In this document: positions 35,319 through 44,473 of the stretch, piece after piece
Position numbering within the stretch: position 1 is the stretch's first letter
Layout of the letters: each line of letters begins with the position of its first letter
Assembly: GCF_014651815.1 (NCBI RefSeq)
Contig: NZ_BMXP01000001.1
Span: forward strand, 399,934-463,933
Source of the DNA: Alteromonas halophila
GTDB taxonomy: Bacteria; Pseudomonadota; Gammaproteobacteria; Enterobacterales; Alteromonadaceae
DNA length: 64,000 nt
Direction: 5' to 3'
The notes under the pieces: model-generated
Databases searched by the model: none
Seen by the model: the letters and a program-made list of their open reading frames with translations, nothing else
Told to the model about the DNA's origin: nothing
Made by a program: the position numbers and the translations under genes

Positions 35319-38300
35319 TCAGTTGACAAACTGGGTATCGGCGCCCGCACCGCCCTTCGTTTTGCGGCGGCTGATTTTACGCTTCACCCAGCTGAATGGG
35401 GCGCGCATATCCAGCAGAATCAGGTACAGACAAGGTACAAGAATCAGTGTTACCAGCGTGGCATACAGCACTGCAAAGCCAAGCGCCACCGCCATTGGAA
35501 TGACAAAAGCCGCCTGCAAACTGGTTTCGAACATAATCGGCAGGACGCCGGCGAAGGTGGTAATAGAGGTCAGTGTAATTGCCCTGAAACGCGCGGTACC
35601 GGCCTCTGCGACAGCGTCTTTGAGGGCATAGCCCTGGGCGCGCCGCTGATTGACAAAGTCGGTCATGACCAGCGAGTCGTTAATGACAACACCCGCAGCA
35701 GCAATAAGGCCGAAGGTCGACATCATCGATAAGTCCAGATCCATCAGGTAGTGTCCCCAGATAGCGCCGGTAAGGCTAAACGGGATCACTGACATGATGA
35801 TCAGTGGCTGCCCGTAACTTTTAAGCGGCACGGCCAGCAGAATATAGACAATGATCATAGCCGCCAGGAAAAACAGGATTTGCTCGTTCTGCTGGGCCTG
35901 CTGCTCCTCAATATCGCCCCCAAGTTCGGTCATCACAGAGGGGAAGTCGTCTTTAAGCTGTGGCAGCAGTTTCTCATCAATCTGTTTGACGACTTCATTC
36001 GGCTCCACTTTTTCTTCATCGATATTCCCCCACACATAGACGCTGCGGTAACCGCCTTCACGGCGTATATAACTGATACCGGGTTTTTCAGAAAGCTGTA
36101 CCACATCGCCCAGCATCACCTCACGCCCCTGTGGGGTTTGAATAACGGTATATTTTAATTCGGCAAAGCGCTCCCGGGTAAGCTCGGGGTAACGTACCAT
36201 GACCTTTACTTCTTCACCGTCGCGGATCACGCGCTGAGCCTCGCCACCATAAAAGCTGGCTCCAACCTGACTGGCGATGTTAGACAGTGTCAGTCCCAGA
36301 TCGTATGCCACAGGCAGCAGGGTCATTTGTACTTCCTTGCTGGCCGGGTCAATGGTAGAACTCACATCAAACAGGCCATCCTGCTGTTGCAGCATTTCAA
36401 TAAATTTAAGTCCTGCAGCATTCAGCGTAGCGATATCCGGTCCAAACAACAGGTAACCGAACTCACCGTCATCGCCGCCACCGTTGACATCATCGACAAC
36501 GGTAAACGACTTCATGCCCGGAATTTCCGGAATGGCTTCGCGCCATTGTCGGGCCAGCTCAAAGGTATTAAAAGGGCGTTTATCTTCATGCACCAGTGGC
36601 ACCACAATTCTGCCCTCAGTACGGTCGCGGTTAAACGCCAGCAGATCCCGTATCATACCCTGGCCGTGTTCCTGCTCGGTTTGAGCGTCAACCTCCATGA
36701 TCGTGCTTTCAATGGTGCGCAGGGCATTGATCGTGGCCTCGTCCGACACATTTTCATTCATCTCAATGTTGACGCTTGGAAAATCATGCGGCACCTTCGG
36801 ATTGGGCACCATGCGCACATAGTTGGCATTGATAAGGCCGATGCTGAGCATGAGCAGAGCAATAAATATCATTAGAACCGCCCAGCGCCAGTTAAGGGCC
36901 AGATCGACGAGTCGCCGGTAAGGGCCATGGATAAAGCCCTGGAAGCCGGAATTAAATTTGGCCCGCCAACTGTTGGGCTTTACCGGACTAAACCGGGTAT
37001 GGGCAAGGTGGGCGGGCAGAATCAGTTTGGACTCGATCAGACTGAAGAACAAACACAGTATGACAACCACGGCGATATTGTAGAAAAATGCCCCATCAGG
37101 CCCGCTACTGAGTGTGAACGGCGCAAAAACGGCTATGGTAGTGAGCACGCCGAAGGTGGCCGGGGTAGCAACCCGTTTCGCGCCGCGAATGACATTCTCA
37201 GTGCCACCCCCTTTCTGCTCTATTTCCGTATAGGCACTCTCGCCAATGACAATGGCATCGTCTACCACAATCCCCAGGACCATAATAAAGGCAAACAGTG
37301 ACAGAATGTTAATACTGATGCCAAAGAGCGGCATCATCATGACCGCGCCCAGAAAGCAAATCGGCAGACCCAGCATAACCCAGAACGCCAGCCGGAAACG
37401 CAGGAACAGGGTCAGCATCAGCGCTACCAGAATTGAGCCCTGAAACAGGTTTTTAAGCATCATGTCCAGACGTGCATTGAGGTAGTAGGTCATGTCTACC
37501 AGTACCTCCAGGCTCACGCCTTTTGGCAGTGTTTTATTGCGCTCTTCAATATAGTTTTTTACGGTTTCTGCCACCGGCACGATGTTCTGGTTTTTGGTGG
37601 CATTAACCGCAATATAAATGGCATTTTTGCCGCTGTACTTGAAGTAACGCTCCCCCTGGGTAAAGCCATCTCTGATGGTGGCAACGTCTGACAACAGCAC
37701 TCTTGCACCGGCAGCGCCGGTCTTAACCGGAATAGCGGCAAATTCTTCGCCGTTATAGAACTGGTTTTCCACCCGAACCGAGATGATCCCAGAGTCGGTA
37801 CGCAACTGTCCGGCAGACATATTGGCCGAATAGGCACGGATAGCAGCAGACACATCATTAATTGTCAGGTTGTACTTGCGCAGCATGTCGGGCTTGATCT
37901 CAACCGCGATTTCATCCTCAGGCGCGTTCAGGTCTACCAGGGCAACACTGCCAAGTTGCAGCAATTCGTCTTCGACTTCTTTGGCTATAGGTTTTAGTTC
38001 GGTCAGAGGCAGGTCGCCCACCAGTGGCATCTCTATGACCTGCTGCTGAAATTCACGCTGAGAAATGGTGACCGGCTCCATGTCAGCGGGGAAGGTCGCA
38101 ATACTGTCTACCCGCAGTTTGACTTTGTCCAGTACATCGGTGAGCTCTTCGCCCTTATCAATCTCAAGTGTCACGGTGCCCGAGTTTCGGTATGCACGGG
38201 AGACGGTGCGCTTAATTTCAGTGACGTCTTTCAACGATTCTTCTATCTTGATCAGAATGCTTTCTTCTATTTCCTGCGGGGAAGCGCCAGGATATTGTGC

Positions 38301-38474
38301 AGAGACATTAATAAAATTGATTTCGATGTTCGGAAACATCTGACGCTGAATCGTAAAATAGCCGGCAACGCCCATGATGATGATAAATATCATCATCAGA
38401 TTGGCTGCGACCGAATTACGCGCGAACCAGGAAATCATTCCTTTATGTGTATCGTAATCAGTGTTCATAGTCAC
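35319..38474 (-). CDS. RND efflux permease, second system
   Basis: 1051 residues. The N-terminal membrane segment (NLMMIFIIIMGVAGYFTI) is followed by the porter domain, then GIVVDDAIVIGESAYTEIE (proton-relay Asp pair), and a C-terminal repeat with GLIAAAGVVINDSLVMTDFVN. The long hydrophilic C-terminus (RRKTKGGAGADTQFVN) is unremarkable. It is a distant homologue of the first system, closer to the VexF/MdtB-like branch by motif. It starts six bases after the adaptor gene and ends near a bidirectional terminator. No regulator is directly beside it. Confidence 0.92.
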   Translation of the reverse strand: MTMNTDYDTHKGMISWFARNSVAANLMMIFIIIMGVAGYFTIQRQMFPNIEINFINVSAQYPGASPQEIEESILIKIEESLKDVTEIKRTVSRAYRNSGTVTLEIDKGEELTDVLDKVKLRVDSIATFPADMEPVTISQREFQQQVIEMPLVGDLPLTELKPIAKEVEDELLQLGSVALVDLNAPEDEIAVEIKPDMLRKYNLTINDVSAAIRAYSANMSAGQLRTDSGIISVRVENQFYNGEEFAAIPVKTGAAGARVLLSDVATIRDGFTQGERYFKYSGKNAIYIAVNATKNQNIVPVAETVKNYIEERNKTLPKGVSLEVLVDMTYYLNARLDMMLKNLFQGSILVALMLTLFLRFRLAFWVMLGLPICFLGAVMMMPLFGISINILSLFAFIMVLGIVVDDAIVIGESAYTEIEQKGGGTENVIRGAKRVATPATFGVLTTIAVFAPFTLSSGPDGAFFYNIAVVVILCLFFSLIESKLILPAHLAHTRFSPVKPNSWRAKFNSGFQGFIHGPYRRLVDLALNWRWAVLMIFIALLMLSIGLINANYVRMVPNPKVPHDFPSVNIEMNENVSDEATINALRTIESTIMEVDAQTEQEHGQGMIRDLLAFNRDRTEGRIVVPLVHEDKRPFNTFELARQWREAIPEIPGMKSFTVVDDVNGGGDDGEFGYLLFGPDIATLNAAGLKFIEMLQQQDGLFDVSSTIDPASKEVQMTLLPVAYDLGLTLSNIASQVGASFYGGEAQRVIRDGEEVKVMVRYPELTRERFAELKYTVIQTPQGREVMLGDVVQLSEKPGISYIRREGGYRSVYVWGNIDEEKVEPNEVVKQIDEKLLPQLKDDFPSVMTELGGDIEEQQAQQNEQILFFLAAMIIVYILLAVPLKSYGQPLIIMSVIPFSLTGAIWGHYLMDLDLSMMSTFGLIAAAGVVINDSLVMTDFVNQRRAQGYALKDAVAEAGTARFRAITLTSITTFAGVLPIMFETSLQAAFVIPMAVALGFAVLYATLVTLILVPCLYLILLDMRAPFSWVKRKISRRKTKGGAGADTQFVN

Positions 38475-38480
38475 TCCGCG

Positions 38481-39635
38481 CTATTTTGCGGCAGGGCGCT
38501 GGGCTACCAGGCCACCGTTTTCTTCGATGACTTTCACCGCCATCCCTTCCTGAGGGTACTCAGGCAGTGACATAACGACTTTTTCGCTGTTGAACTGACC
38601 CTGAATCAAAAAGTCGCTGCCTTCCTCACGCAGAATTTTTACCTGATGAGAGACCAGTTTGTTGTTGTCGTCGAGTGTCCACAGCTTGCTGCGATTGATC
38701 AGCTCCTGTGGAATGCGGTAGACATCGTCGAGGGTTTTGCCTTCAAAGGTGAGCGTGGCGTAGCTGCCAAACCTGACCACGGGTTTGTTGGTGCGTAAGC
38801 CATAGGGGTCGTCAATGCGGGCAACAAAATGCGTCATTCTGGTTGCCTGATCGACCGTGCCAAGGTCCCGGTGAATTACGGCAGAGACAGGCGCAGCGCC
38901 ATGCGCATCCAAATCTACCCGGGCGGTCTTACCAATCATGTCACTGCCCAGAAACGGACGGTCGAAGCCTGCGACCGGAAAGGTGATTTCGGCTGTTTCA
39001 ATGTTATTGAGCGTCGCCGCCACGGTACCGGTTGAGACAAAGTCACCTTTACCAATACTGCGCGAAACAATTAGCGCGTCATACGGCGCTTTTACATCGC
39101 AGTTTTCCAGATCGCGTCTGGCGATACGCAGTTGAGCTTCAGCGGACTTAACGGCTGCCTGGGCGGACAGCACCTGTGGCTTACGCAGGTATAAGTCGGT
39201 GACACGGGCGTCGGGCAGTGTTTTTGCCTCGCGCCTGGCAACATCAGCCTGTGCCTGCTCCTGAATCAGCTGCGCCTGAGCACTGGCCAGAGAGGCTTCA
39301 GCCTGAAGTAAGGCCGCCTCGTAGCTGTCTTTTTCAATACTAAACAGAGTTTCACCGCGTTCAACCAGTCCACCCGCAATGAAGTCAGGGTTCCAGGATA
39401 CCACTTCACCCGTCACCTGAGCTGCAAGATTGGTTCGCTCCAGGGGGGTGACTTCACCGTAGGAAGAAATTGAGACTGTGTAATTTTCGGTGGTCAGATG
39501 TTCAATGGTGACAGTAGGCCGGGTATCGACCTCTTCAGTGACAACAGAATCAGATGCCGTCGCTTCAACCCCTTTCATGGCAAGATACCCGACAACTAAA
39601 ATACCTATGGGGAGTGCAATTTTAATCCATTTCAT
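38481..39635 (-). CDS. RND periplasmic adaptor, second system
   Basis: 384 residues from ATG 39635; the open frame reaches 93 codons further upstream but only this start gives a signal anchor (MKWIKIALPIGILVVGYLAMKG). Lipoyl half-motifs (ISSYGEVTPLERTNLAAQVTG; VKAPYDALIVSRSIGKGDFV), a coiled-coil hairpin with repeated Ala/Gln (LLQAEASLASAQAQLIQEQA), a beta-barrel, and the C-terminal MAVKVIEEN. It joins the permease encoded downstream to an outer-membrane channel located elsewhere. Confidence 0.92.
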   Translation of the reverse strand: MKWIKIALPIGILVVGYLAMKGVEATASDSVVTEEVDTRPTVTIEHLTTENYTVSISSYGEVTPLERTNLAAQVTGEVVSWNPDFIAGGLVERGETLFSIEKDSYEAALLQAEASLASAQAQLIQEQAQADVARREAKTLPDARVTDLYLRKPQVLSAQAAVKSAEAQLRIARRDLENCDVKAPYDALIVSRSIGKGDFVSTGTVAATLNNIETAEITFPVAGFDRPFLGSDMIGKTARVDLDAHGAAPVSAVIHRDLGTVDQATRMTHFVARIDDPYGLRTNKPVVRFGSYATLTFEGKTLDDVYRIPQELINRSKLWTLDDNNKLVSHQVKILREEGSDFLIQGQFNSEKVVMSLPEYPQEGMAVKVIEENGGLVAQRPAAK

Positions 39636-39693
39636 GGTTGATACTGACTGGTTGGTAAAAGACAAGGCTATAATAGCGATTTTGAAGTGACCA

Positions 39694-39724
39694 GGCTTAT
39701 ACCAATTGTAACGAACTGTAAGCC
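39694..39724. repeat. Inverted repeat upstream of the second RND operon
   Basis: GGCTTA (39694-39699) and TAAGCC (39719-39724) are complementary around a 19-base loop containing TTATACCAAT. The element lies about 60 bases upstream of the adaptor start, downstream of the cyclase gene. It could be an attenuator, operator or dispersed repeat. Confidence 0.4.
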
Positions 39725-39786
39725 GGGAGCTGATGGACATGCGGCATAGGTGAGTGAATCTGGCTACGGCCCGCCACGCGGAAGCG

Positions 39787-40893
39787 TTAGTCTGACAGGT
39801 CTGAAGAGGTGGTAACCTTATTTCGTCCTGCACGTTTTGCCTGGTACAGGGCGGTGTCCGCAAGAGACAAGACGCGGTCAAGCTTCGCATCCTGATTAAA
39901 TTCGCAGACACCAAAGCTCGCCGAGACGTTGTGTGTGTGACCGTTGATCACAATAGGCTGTGCCTCCAGTGCCGTGCGCAGATGCTCGGCAACAAAGGCC
40001 GCACTGGCTTGTGGTGTGTCTGGCAGGATAAACAGAAACTCTTCGCCGCCCCAGCGGGCAACCACATCCTGTGCCCGCAGCCGATCAACGAACAACCTGG
40101 CGACACGCTGCAAAATAATGTCACCCACACTGTGCCCGAACTGATCATTGATGGATTTAAAGTGATCAATATCGGCCAGTACCAGGCTAAAGGGGCGGCC
40201 ATTGCGCTGGATCCGCCGGCTTTCCTGATCAATGTGCGCATAGGCGCCGCGGCGGTTAGGTAACTGAGTGAGCTGATCATGCAGCGCCTGTTGTTCAAAC
40301 TCTTCGCGCAATGACACCGCTCTGACGTAGGTGGTTTCCCGGCTGCATTCATAAAAGGCCGACAGAAAGGTGATGGTCATAAACGACAACAGGAGCCGGG
40401 TCTTGAACTCCGGGCTGTAGACGGTGAGCAGCAAGGCATCATGGGGGGAAAAGAGGATAAAAACCATCAGTAAAATAAAGGCACAGACAATCATCAGCCC
40501 ACGTTTGAAGCCAGCAAAAAAAAGGGTGACCGGCGGCACCGTATATATCCACAAGGGCCCTGTATTCGCCACGCCGCCTGTGACCAGCAAAAAGGCCATA
40601 AGCAGCATCAGGCAGCCCAGCAGCACAATCATACTGATTAACCTGCCGGTCTGATTTTTCATCGTCTGCTGAACGATGTGGGCGCTGGCAAAGAGCAGGG
40701 TGCTCAGCAGCAATAAGGCGGCCAGTATCCAGCTTGCCTCGGTCAGGGCACGGATCCCCAACAGGCAGGTGATGGTGACACCGACCACAGAAAACAGGTT
40801 TACCACCATAATCCGGCGGTTTACGTCTTCATCTAACTGCGGATGTGTACCACGGTTGATGAAGGTCAGAAATAACCGTTTCAATTTGCTCAT
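39787..40893 (-). CDS. Membrane-bound diguanylate cyclase
   Basis: 368 residues. Six or so N-terminal membrane segments (about 28-180) form a sensor of unknown type, followed by a coiled-coil (SLREEFEQQALHDQLTQLPNRRGAYAHI) and the GGDEF domain (about 205-360) with the active GGEEF motif. The product-inhibition I-site RAQD lies five residues before it (RAQDVVARWGGEEF). It makes cyclic di-GMP and is expected to be feedback-controlled. It stands between the second RND operon and pqiABC on the same strand, with gaps at both ends. Confidence 0.9.
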   Translation of the reverse strand: MSKLKRLFLTFINRGTHPQLDEDVNRRIMVVNLFSVVGVTITCLLGIRALTEASWILAALLLLSTLLFASAHIVQQTMKNQTGRLISMIVLLGCLMLLMAFLLVTGGVANTGPLWIYTVPPVTLFFAGFKRGLMIVCAFILLMVFILFSPHDALLLTVYSPEFKTRLLLSFMTITFLSAFYECSRETTYVRAVSLREEFEQQALHDQLTQLPNRRGAYAHIDQESRRIQRNGRPFSLVLADIDHFKSINDQFGHSVGDIILQRVARLFVDRLRAQDVVARWGGEEFLFILPDTPQASAAFVAEHLRTALEAQPIVINGHTHNVSASFGVCEFNQDAKLDRVLSLADTALYQAKRAGRNKVTTSSDLSD

Positions 40894-40905
40894 ATGCGGG
40901 AACTA

Positions 40906-41475
40906 CTATTCACTAATCTCACTGCCAAGTCGCGCGCCAAGCTCGGTAATGAGGGTGCGCATTTTTGCCACGCTGTGGGCAAAGCCATCTTGCGTGAGTG
41001 TGGTGCGATAGTCAAAAGTCCTGAGCGTATCTTTTTGTCCCGGATAGGCAATAATGTACTCGCCTTTCAAGATTAGCTGGCCTTCCCAGGAGGGAATGAA
41101 ATCATCAATAATGATGCTAAGCGTAACCGGGGATGGGCTGGCCTGATGTCTGTCGGGGGTAACCACGGCGATTTGCTGGTCACGCAGCGCGTTCGTCAAC
41201 AGCCGGTGGATAGCTTCATCCTGCGGGCTTGACCAGACGTGCTGGGAGGCGAAATGTAAGGTGGTCGGGCTGGTCTGATAGGCAAGCTGGCGCTGACGCA
41301 GGTAATCGGGCAGGGTAATATCACCCAGCACCACGGCTATCTGACTGTCAGGTTGTGAAGACTGTGCAGCCTGCGGACTGTGCAGCATATAATAGTGCAA
41401 CTCTACGGCGCGACTGGCGCAGCCGCCCAGTATCGTTAGTATGCCTATCAGGACTAATCGTCGAAGCACTGGCAT
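40906..41475 (-). CDS. pqiC: PqiC-type lipoprotein
   Basis: 189 residues from ATG 41475; GTG 41478 is an alternative. The lipobox LGGC makes it an outer-membrane lipoprotein. The core has IAVVLGDITLPDYLRQRQLAYQTSPTTLHFASQHVW, typical of the ABC_trans_aux (DUF330/YmbA) family that caps MCE transport systems. It overlaps the end of pqiB and is the last gene of pqiABC. PqiC binds the periplasmic PqiB tunnel at the outer membrane. Confidence 0.9.
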   Translation of the reverse strand: MPVLRRLVLIGILTILGGCASRAVELHYYMLHSPQAAQSSQPDSQIAVVLGDITLPDYLRQRQLAYQTSPTTLHFASQHVWSSPQDEAIHRLLTNALRDQQIAVVTPDRHQASPSPVTLSIIIDDFIPSWEGQLILKGEYIIAYPGQKDTLRTFDYRTTLTQDGFAHSVAKMRTLITELGARLGSEISE

Positions 41476-43118
41476 CACTTATTCTCCTTTTTCGCTGCTT
41501 TGGGCTGCAGCTCCTGCTCGCGGTTATCAGTAAAAATCAGGCTGTTCGGTGCCTGGTTCAGTTGCAATAATAATGGCTGCAGGTTGCGCATGGTGTCTTG
41601 CATTGCATCGACCGTTTGTTTAATTTCATTGCTGCTGAGCCCGCCTTCCGAATAGTTTCTTACCAGCTTATTCAGATTTTCAAGCATCTGATTGAGGTTG
41701 GTATTGAGTGCCTTAGCATCAATGTCGGCGATCAGCGCATCGAAATCATCACCGGCATTTTCTACTGACTCTGCCGCCACTTTCATCTGCGTTACAGCCA
41801 CGGCGACCTGATCAACCATGTCATTCAGGGGCAGGGCGTTAATTTTATCCAGAATGGCATCTGCTTTCTGTGTCAGTTGCGTAAACTCGTTGGATATGGT
41901 CGGAATGACGTCGATACCGTTTACCTGACGAAGTGGCTGAGGATCGACCCCTTCGATATGTTGCAGGTCGACGTACAGACCGCCGGTCAGAATGTTGCCC
42001 ATTCGCAGTGAGGCCCGCAAGTCACTGCTCAACCAGTTATTCATAGTGGCTTTAACAATCTCCAGTCCTGCCTGATTATCCTTTTGATGGACTTTACCAG
42101 GATAAATACTGATAAGTACCGGGATTGGATAGTCTTCCTGCATGACATTACCGCGTACCGAGTCGATGGCATTGATGGCCTCTACCTGGCCAATTTCCAG
42201 TCCCCGGTATTCGACCGGCGCACCGACTTTCAGCCCTCTGACACTCTCTTCAATCATCAGCATGTAACTGGCCGCAATTTCGTAGCGTGCGTTAGCAGCG
42301 GCCGACGCGTCTTCATAAATCGTAAAGTTAGCGTTTTCACTGACCTGCTTTCCATCAGACACGCCCTCAGGAATGCCAAAGGTAATGCCGTTGGCAAGTA
42401 AGGTCTCCAGACTGCCCGTTTCTACGGTAATGCCACTGGATTCAAGCCTGAAGCGGATACCACTGACATTCCAGAAACGGGTATTTTCAGTGATAAGCCG
42501 GTGGTAGGGGGCTTCAATAAAGGCATCATAGTAAACCACCCGATCATTGATATCGAACACTGCATCTTCAAACTCACCGACCTTAAACCCCTTGTAAATT
42601 ATCGGATCGCCTGACTTATAGGCGAAGGCATCGTCAGACTTGAGTGTGACATGCAGTCCCGGCGTACCCGGTGGGGTTACGGGAGGGCGAGTGAGGGCAA
42701 CAAAGTTTAATTGCTCATCGCCGCTGTCGTCGGCTGACATAGCAATGTAGCTGCCGGAAAACAGTGTATTGAGGCCAGACACTTCTGAAAAGCTGATGCG
42801 TGGTGCGACCACCCAGAATTCGGTATTCTCGGTCAGAAGGTGCGAAGCGCTCGCGTCAATACGCGCCTCTACTAAAACACCATTTAAATCGGGTTTTAAT
42901 GAGATTTTCTTTACCTGACCCACGTCCAGATCACGGACTTTCACTGGCGTTTTATTGACCTCAATACCGTTAGCAGAAGGGAGCTCAATGGTGATCATGG
43001 GTCCCTGATTACTCCACTGGTAAAACACCATCCAGGCGCCAATGATGACGGCGGCGAGTGGCACCAGCCATATTTTCGATACGCGGGACGTGGACGCGAC
43101 GTGAGCATCTTCTGTCAT
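41475..43118 (-). CDS. pqiB: PqiB MCE-domain lipid-transport protein
   Basis: 547 residues (E. coli 546). One N-terminal membrane segment (about 16-34) is followed by three MCE/MlaD domains (about 40-130, 155-240, 285-390; PGLHVTLKSDDAFAYKSGDPIIYKGFKVG and LMIEESVRGLKVGAPVEYRGLEIG) and a long C-terminal helical region (about 415-525) that forms the needle-like tube. PqiB stacks into a periplasmic tunnel for lipid movement between the membranes. It overlaps pqiA by four bases and pqiC at its end. Confidence 0.93.
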   Translation of the reverse strand: MTEDAHVASTSRVSKIWLVPLAAVIIGAWMVFYQWSNQGPMITIELPSANGIEVNKTPVKVRDLDVGQVKKISLKPDLNGVLVEARIDASASHLLTENTEFWVVAPRISFSEVSGLNTLFSGSYIAMSADDSGDEQLNFVALTRPPVTPPGTPGLHVTLKSDDAFAYKSGDPIIYKGFKVGEFEDAVFDINDRVVYYDAFIEAPYHRLITENTRFWNVSGIRFRLESSGITVETGSLETLLANGITFGIPEGVSDGKQVSENANFTIYEDASAAANARYEIAASYMLMIEESVRGLKVGAPVEYRGLEIGQVEAINAIDSVRGNVMQEDYPIPVLISIYPGKVHQKDNQAGLEIVKATMNNWLSSDLRASLRMGNILTGGLYVDLQHIEGVDPQPLRQVNGIDVIPTISNEFTQLTQKADAILDKINALPLNDMVDQVAVAVTQMKVAAESVENAGDDFDALIADIDAKALNTNLNQMLENLNKLVRNYSEGGLSSNEIKQTVDAMQDTMRNLQPLLLQLNQAPNSLIFTDNREQELQPKAAKKENK

Positions 43119-44257
43119 GATAACTGCTTCCTGTTAAACCAGATCAGCCGGGAGTCAAAGGTCATTGCGGCGATCATGGTGATAAATACGACGGCGCAAA
43201 ACGCCAGTGCTGCCTGACCAGGGTAGACTGATAAACTGTTTCCGGACTGAATGAGTGCGACCAGTACGGCGACCACGAATACGTCGATCATTGACCAGCG
43301 GCCAATATATTCAGTGATACGGTAATAGCGCATACGTAATCGTTTACTGCGCTGGTGCTGGGCCTGCACGGTATAATTCAGCCAGCCGAGCATAGCAATT
43401 TTGGCAACCGGGACAATAACGCTGGCAATGAGTATGATCAGTGCCACTGGGTAAGAACCGGCGTCCCACAGACGAATCACGCCGCCAATAATGGTATTGG
43501 GTTCGATGCGTCCGAATAATTCAGTTTGCATGATAGGCAGCATGTTAGCCGGTATATAAAGTAGCGCGGCGGTGATCAGCAAAGCCCAGGTACGCTGAAT
43601 GCTCCACGAGGCTGCCTGGCTGTCCATATCGGGCGGCGGCGGTGGTGAGCCACGGTGTAGCCACAACGCAAAATCGTTGCTGTTGTAGTGCACCAGCGCA
43701 GCCGTCATGCATACGCTGAACCCGATAAAGGCATAAAATGACAGCCCGATGGCGACATCTGCCATTTCGGTAATTTTGATCAGACTTACCAGCGTACCAA
43801 CCAGGAAAATTTCCGCCATACTCCAGGGCAGCATGGCGTCAACCAGTCGCCTGATACGAAATACTGCGGGCGGGCGCGTACCACCCAGACGGGCTATCGA
43901 CAACATACTGAAACCAAGTAATACCAGACCCGGCAGTATCAGCGTGGCGATGCCCGTAATAATGGCCAGCGACAATGCGTCATGAGCGATGAGTACGTTA
44001 AGTCCGCCGGGCAAATCAATACTGTGTTGTTGTCCGCTGGCTCGAAACGAAAGAAAATTAAATGGCAGTGACAAAAATAAAAACACCAGAGCACTTATGC
44101 TTAACGCCAGCAGTTTCTCTGTTTGCCGGCGGCGCGCGACCAGCAAAGTGTGCCCGCAGCGTGGACACAGGGCACGCTGGCGATGCGCAAGCTCAGGCAG
44201 CTGTACACTATGCTGACACTGTGCACAGATCACTGTTGTAGGTGTATTGTCGGGCAT
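43115..44257 (-). CDS. pqiA: PqiA membrane protein with zinc ribbon-like motifs
   Basis: 380 residues. The N-terminus has a CAQC...CPRC zinc-ribbon-like motif (about 11-38) and two blocks of four membrane segments each (about 48-200 and 225-370), the duplicated layout of PqiA. E. coli PqiA is 417 residues and has two ribbons; the second ribbon, expected before the second block, is not evident here (no cysteine pair seen around residue 205-225). It works with PqiB and PqiC in lipid transport. Its promoter is probably at 44333-44360. Confidence 0.9.
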   Translation of the reverse strand: MPDNTPTTVICAQCQHSVQLPELAHRQRALCPRCGHTLLVARRRQTEKLLALSISALVFLFLSLPFNFLSFRASGQQHSIDLPGGLNVLIAHDALSLAIITGIATLILPGLVLLGFSMLSIARLGGTRPPAVFRIRRLVDAMLPWSMAEIFLVGTLVSLIKITEMADVAIGLSFYAFIGFSVCMTAALVHYNSNDFALWLHRGSPPPPPDMDSQAASWSIQRTWALLITAALLYIPANMLPIMQTELFGRIEPNTIIGGVIRLWDAGSYPVALIILIASVIVPVAKIAMLGWLNYTVQAQHQRSKRLRMRYYRITEYIGRWSMIDVFVVAVLVALIQSGNSLSVYPGQAALAFCAVVFITMIAAMTFDSRLIWFNRKQLS

Positions 44258-44332
44258 TACCTGCTGCTGTTTCCTTTTCGCTGGTGGCGTTTAAGTTCCT
44301 GAATTATCAACGAAGAAAATACGTATTGAGAC

Positions 44333-44360
44333 AGAATACCGGATCTGTCCGGGACCGCAA
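44333..44360 (-). promoter_or_regulatory. Likely promoter of pqiABC
   Basis: On the minus strand TTGCGG (44360-44355), a 16-base spacer, then TATTCT (44338-44333). It lies between the asnS terminator and pqiA, giving a leader of about 70 bases. Confidence 0.4.
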
Positions 44361-44418
44361 ACAGCTTTATCAGCAGCGGACATGATGCGCAGGCGCGGCG
44401 CATAGTGAAAAGGCGGGT

Positions 44419-44446
44419 AAAAAAAAGCGCCGTCATAACACGGCGC
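44419..44446 (-). terminator. Intrinsic terminator of asnS
   Basis: On the minus strand GCGCCGT-GTTATG-ACGGCGC (44446-44427) is followed by eight T residues (44426-44419), about 28 bases after the asnS stop. Confidence 0.88.
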
Positions 44447-44473
44447 CTTTCGAAGGTCAGTCTGGCAGCGAAC

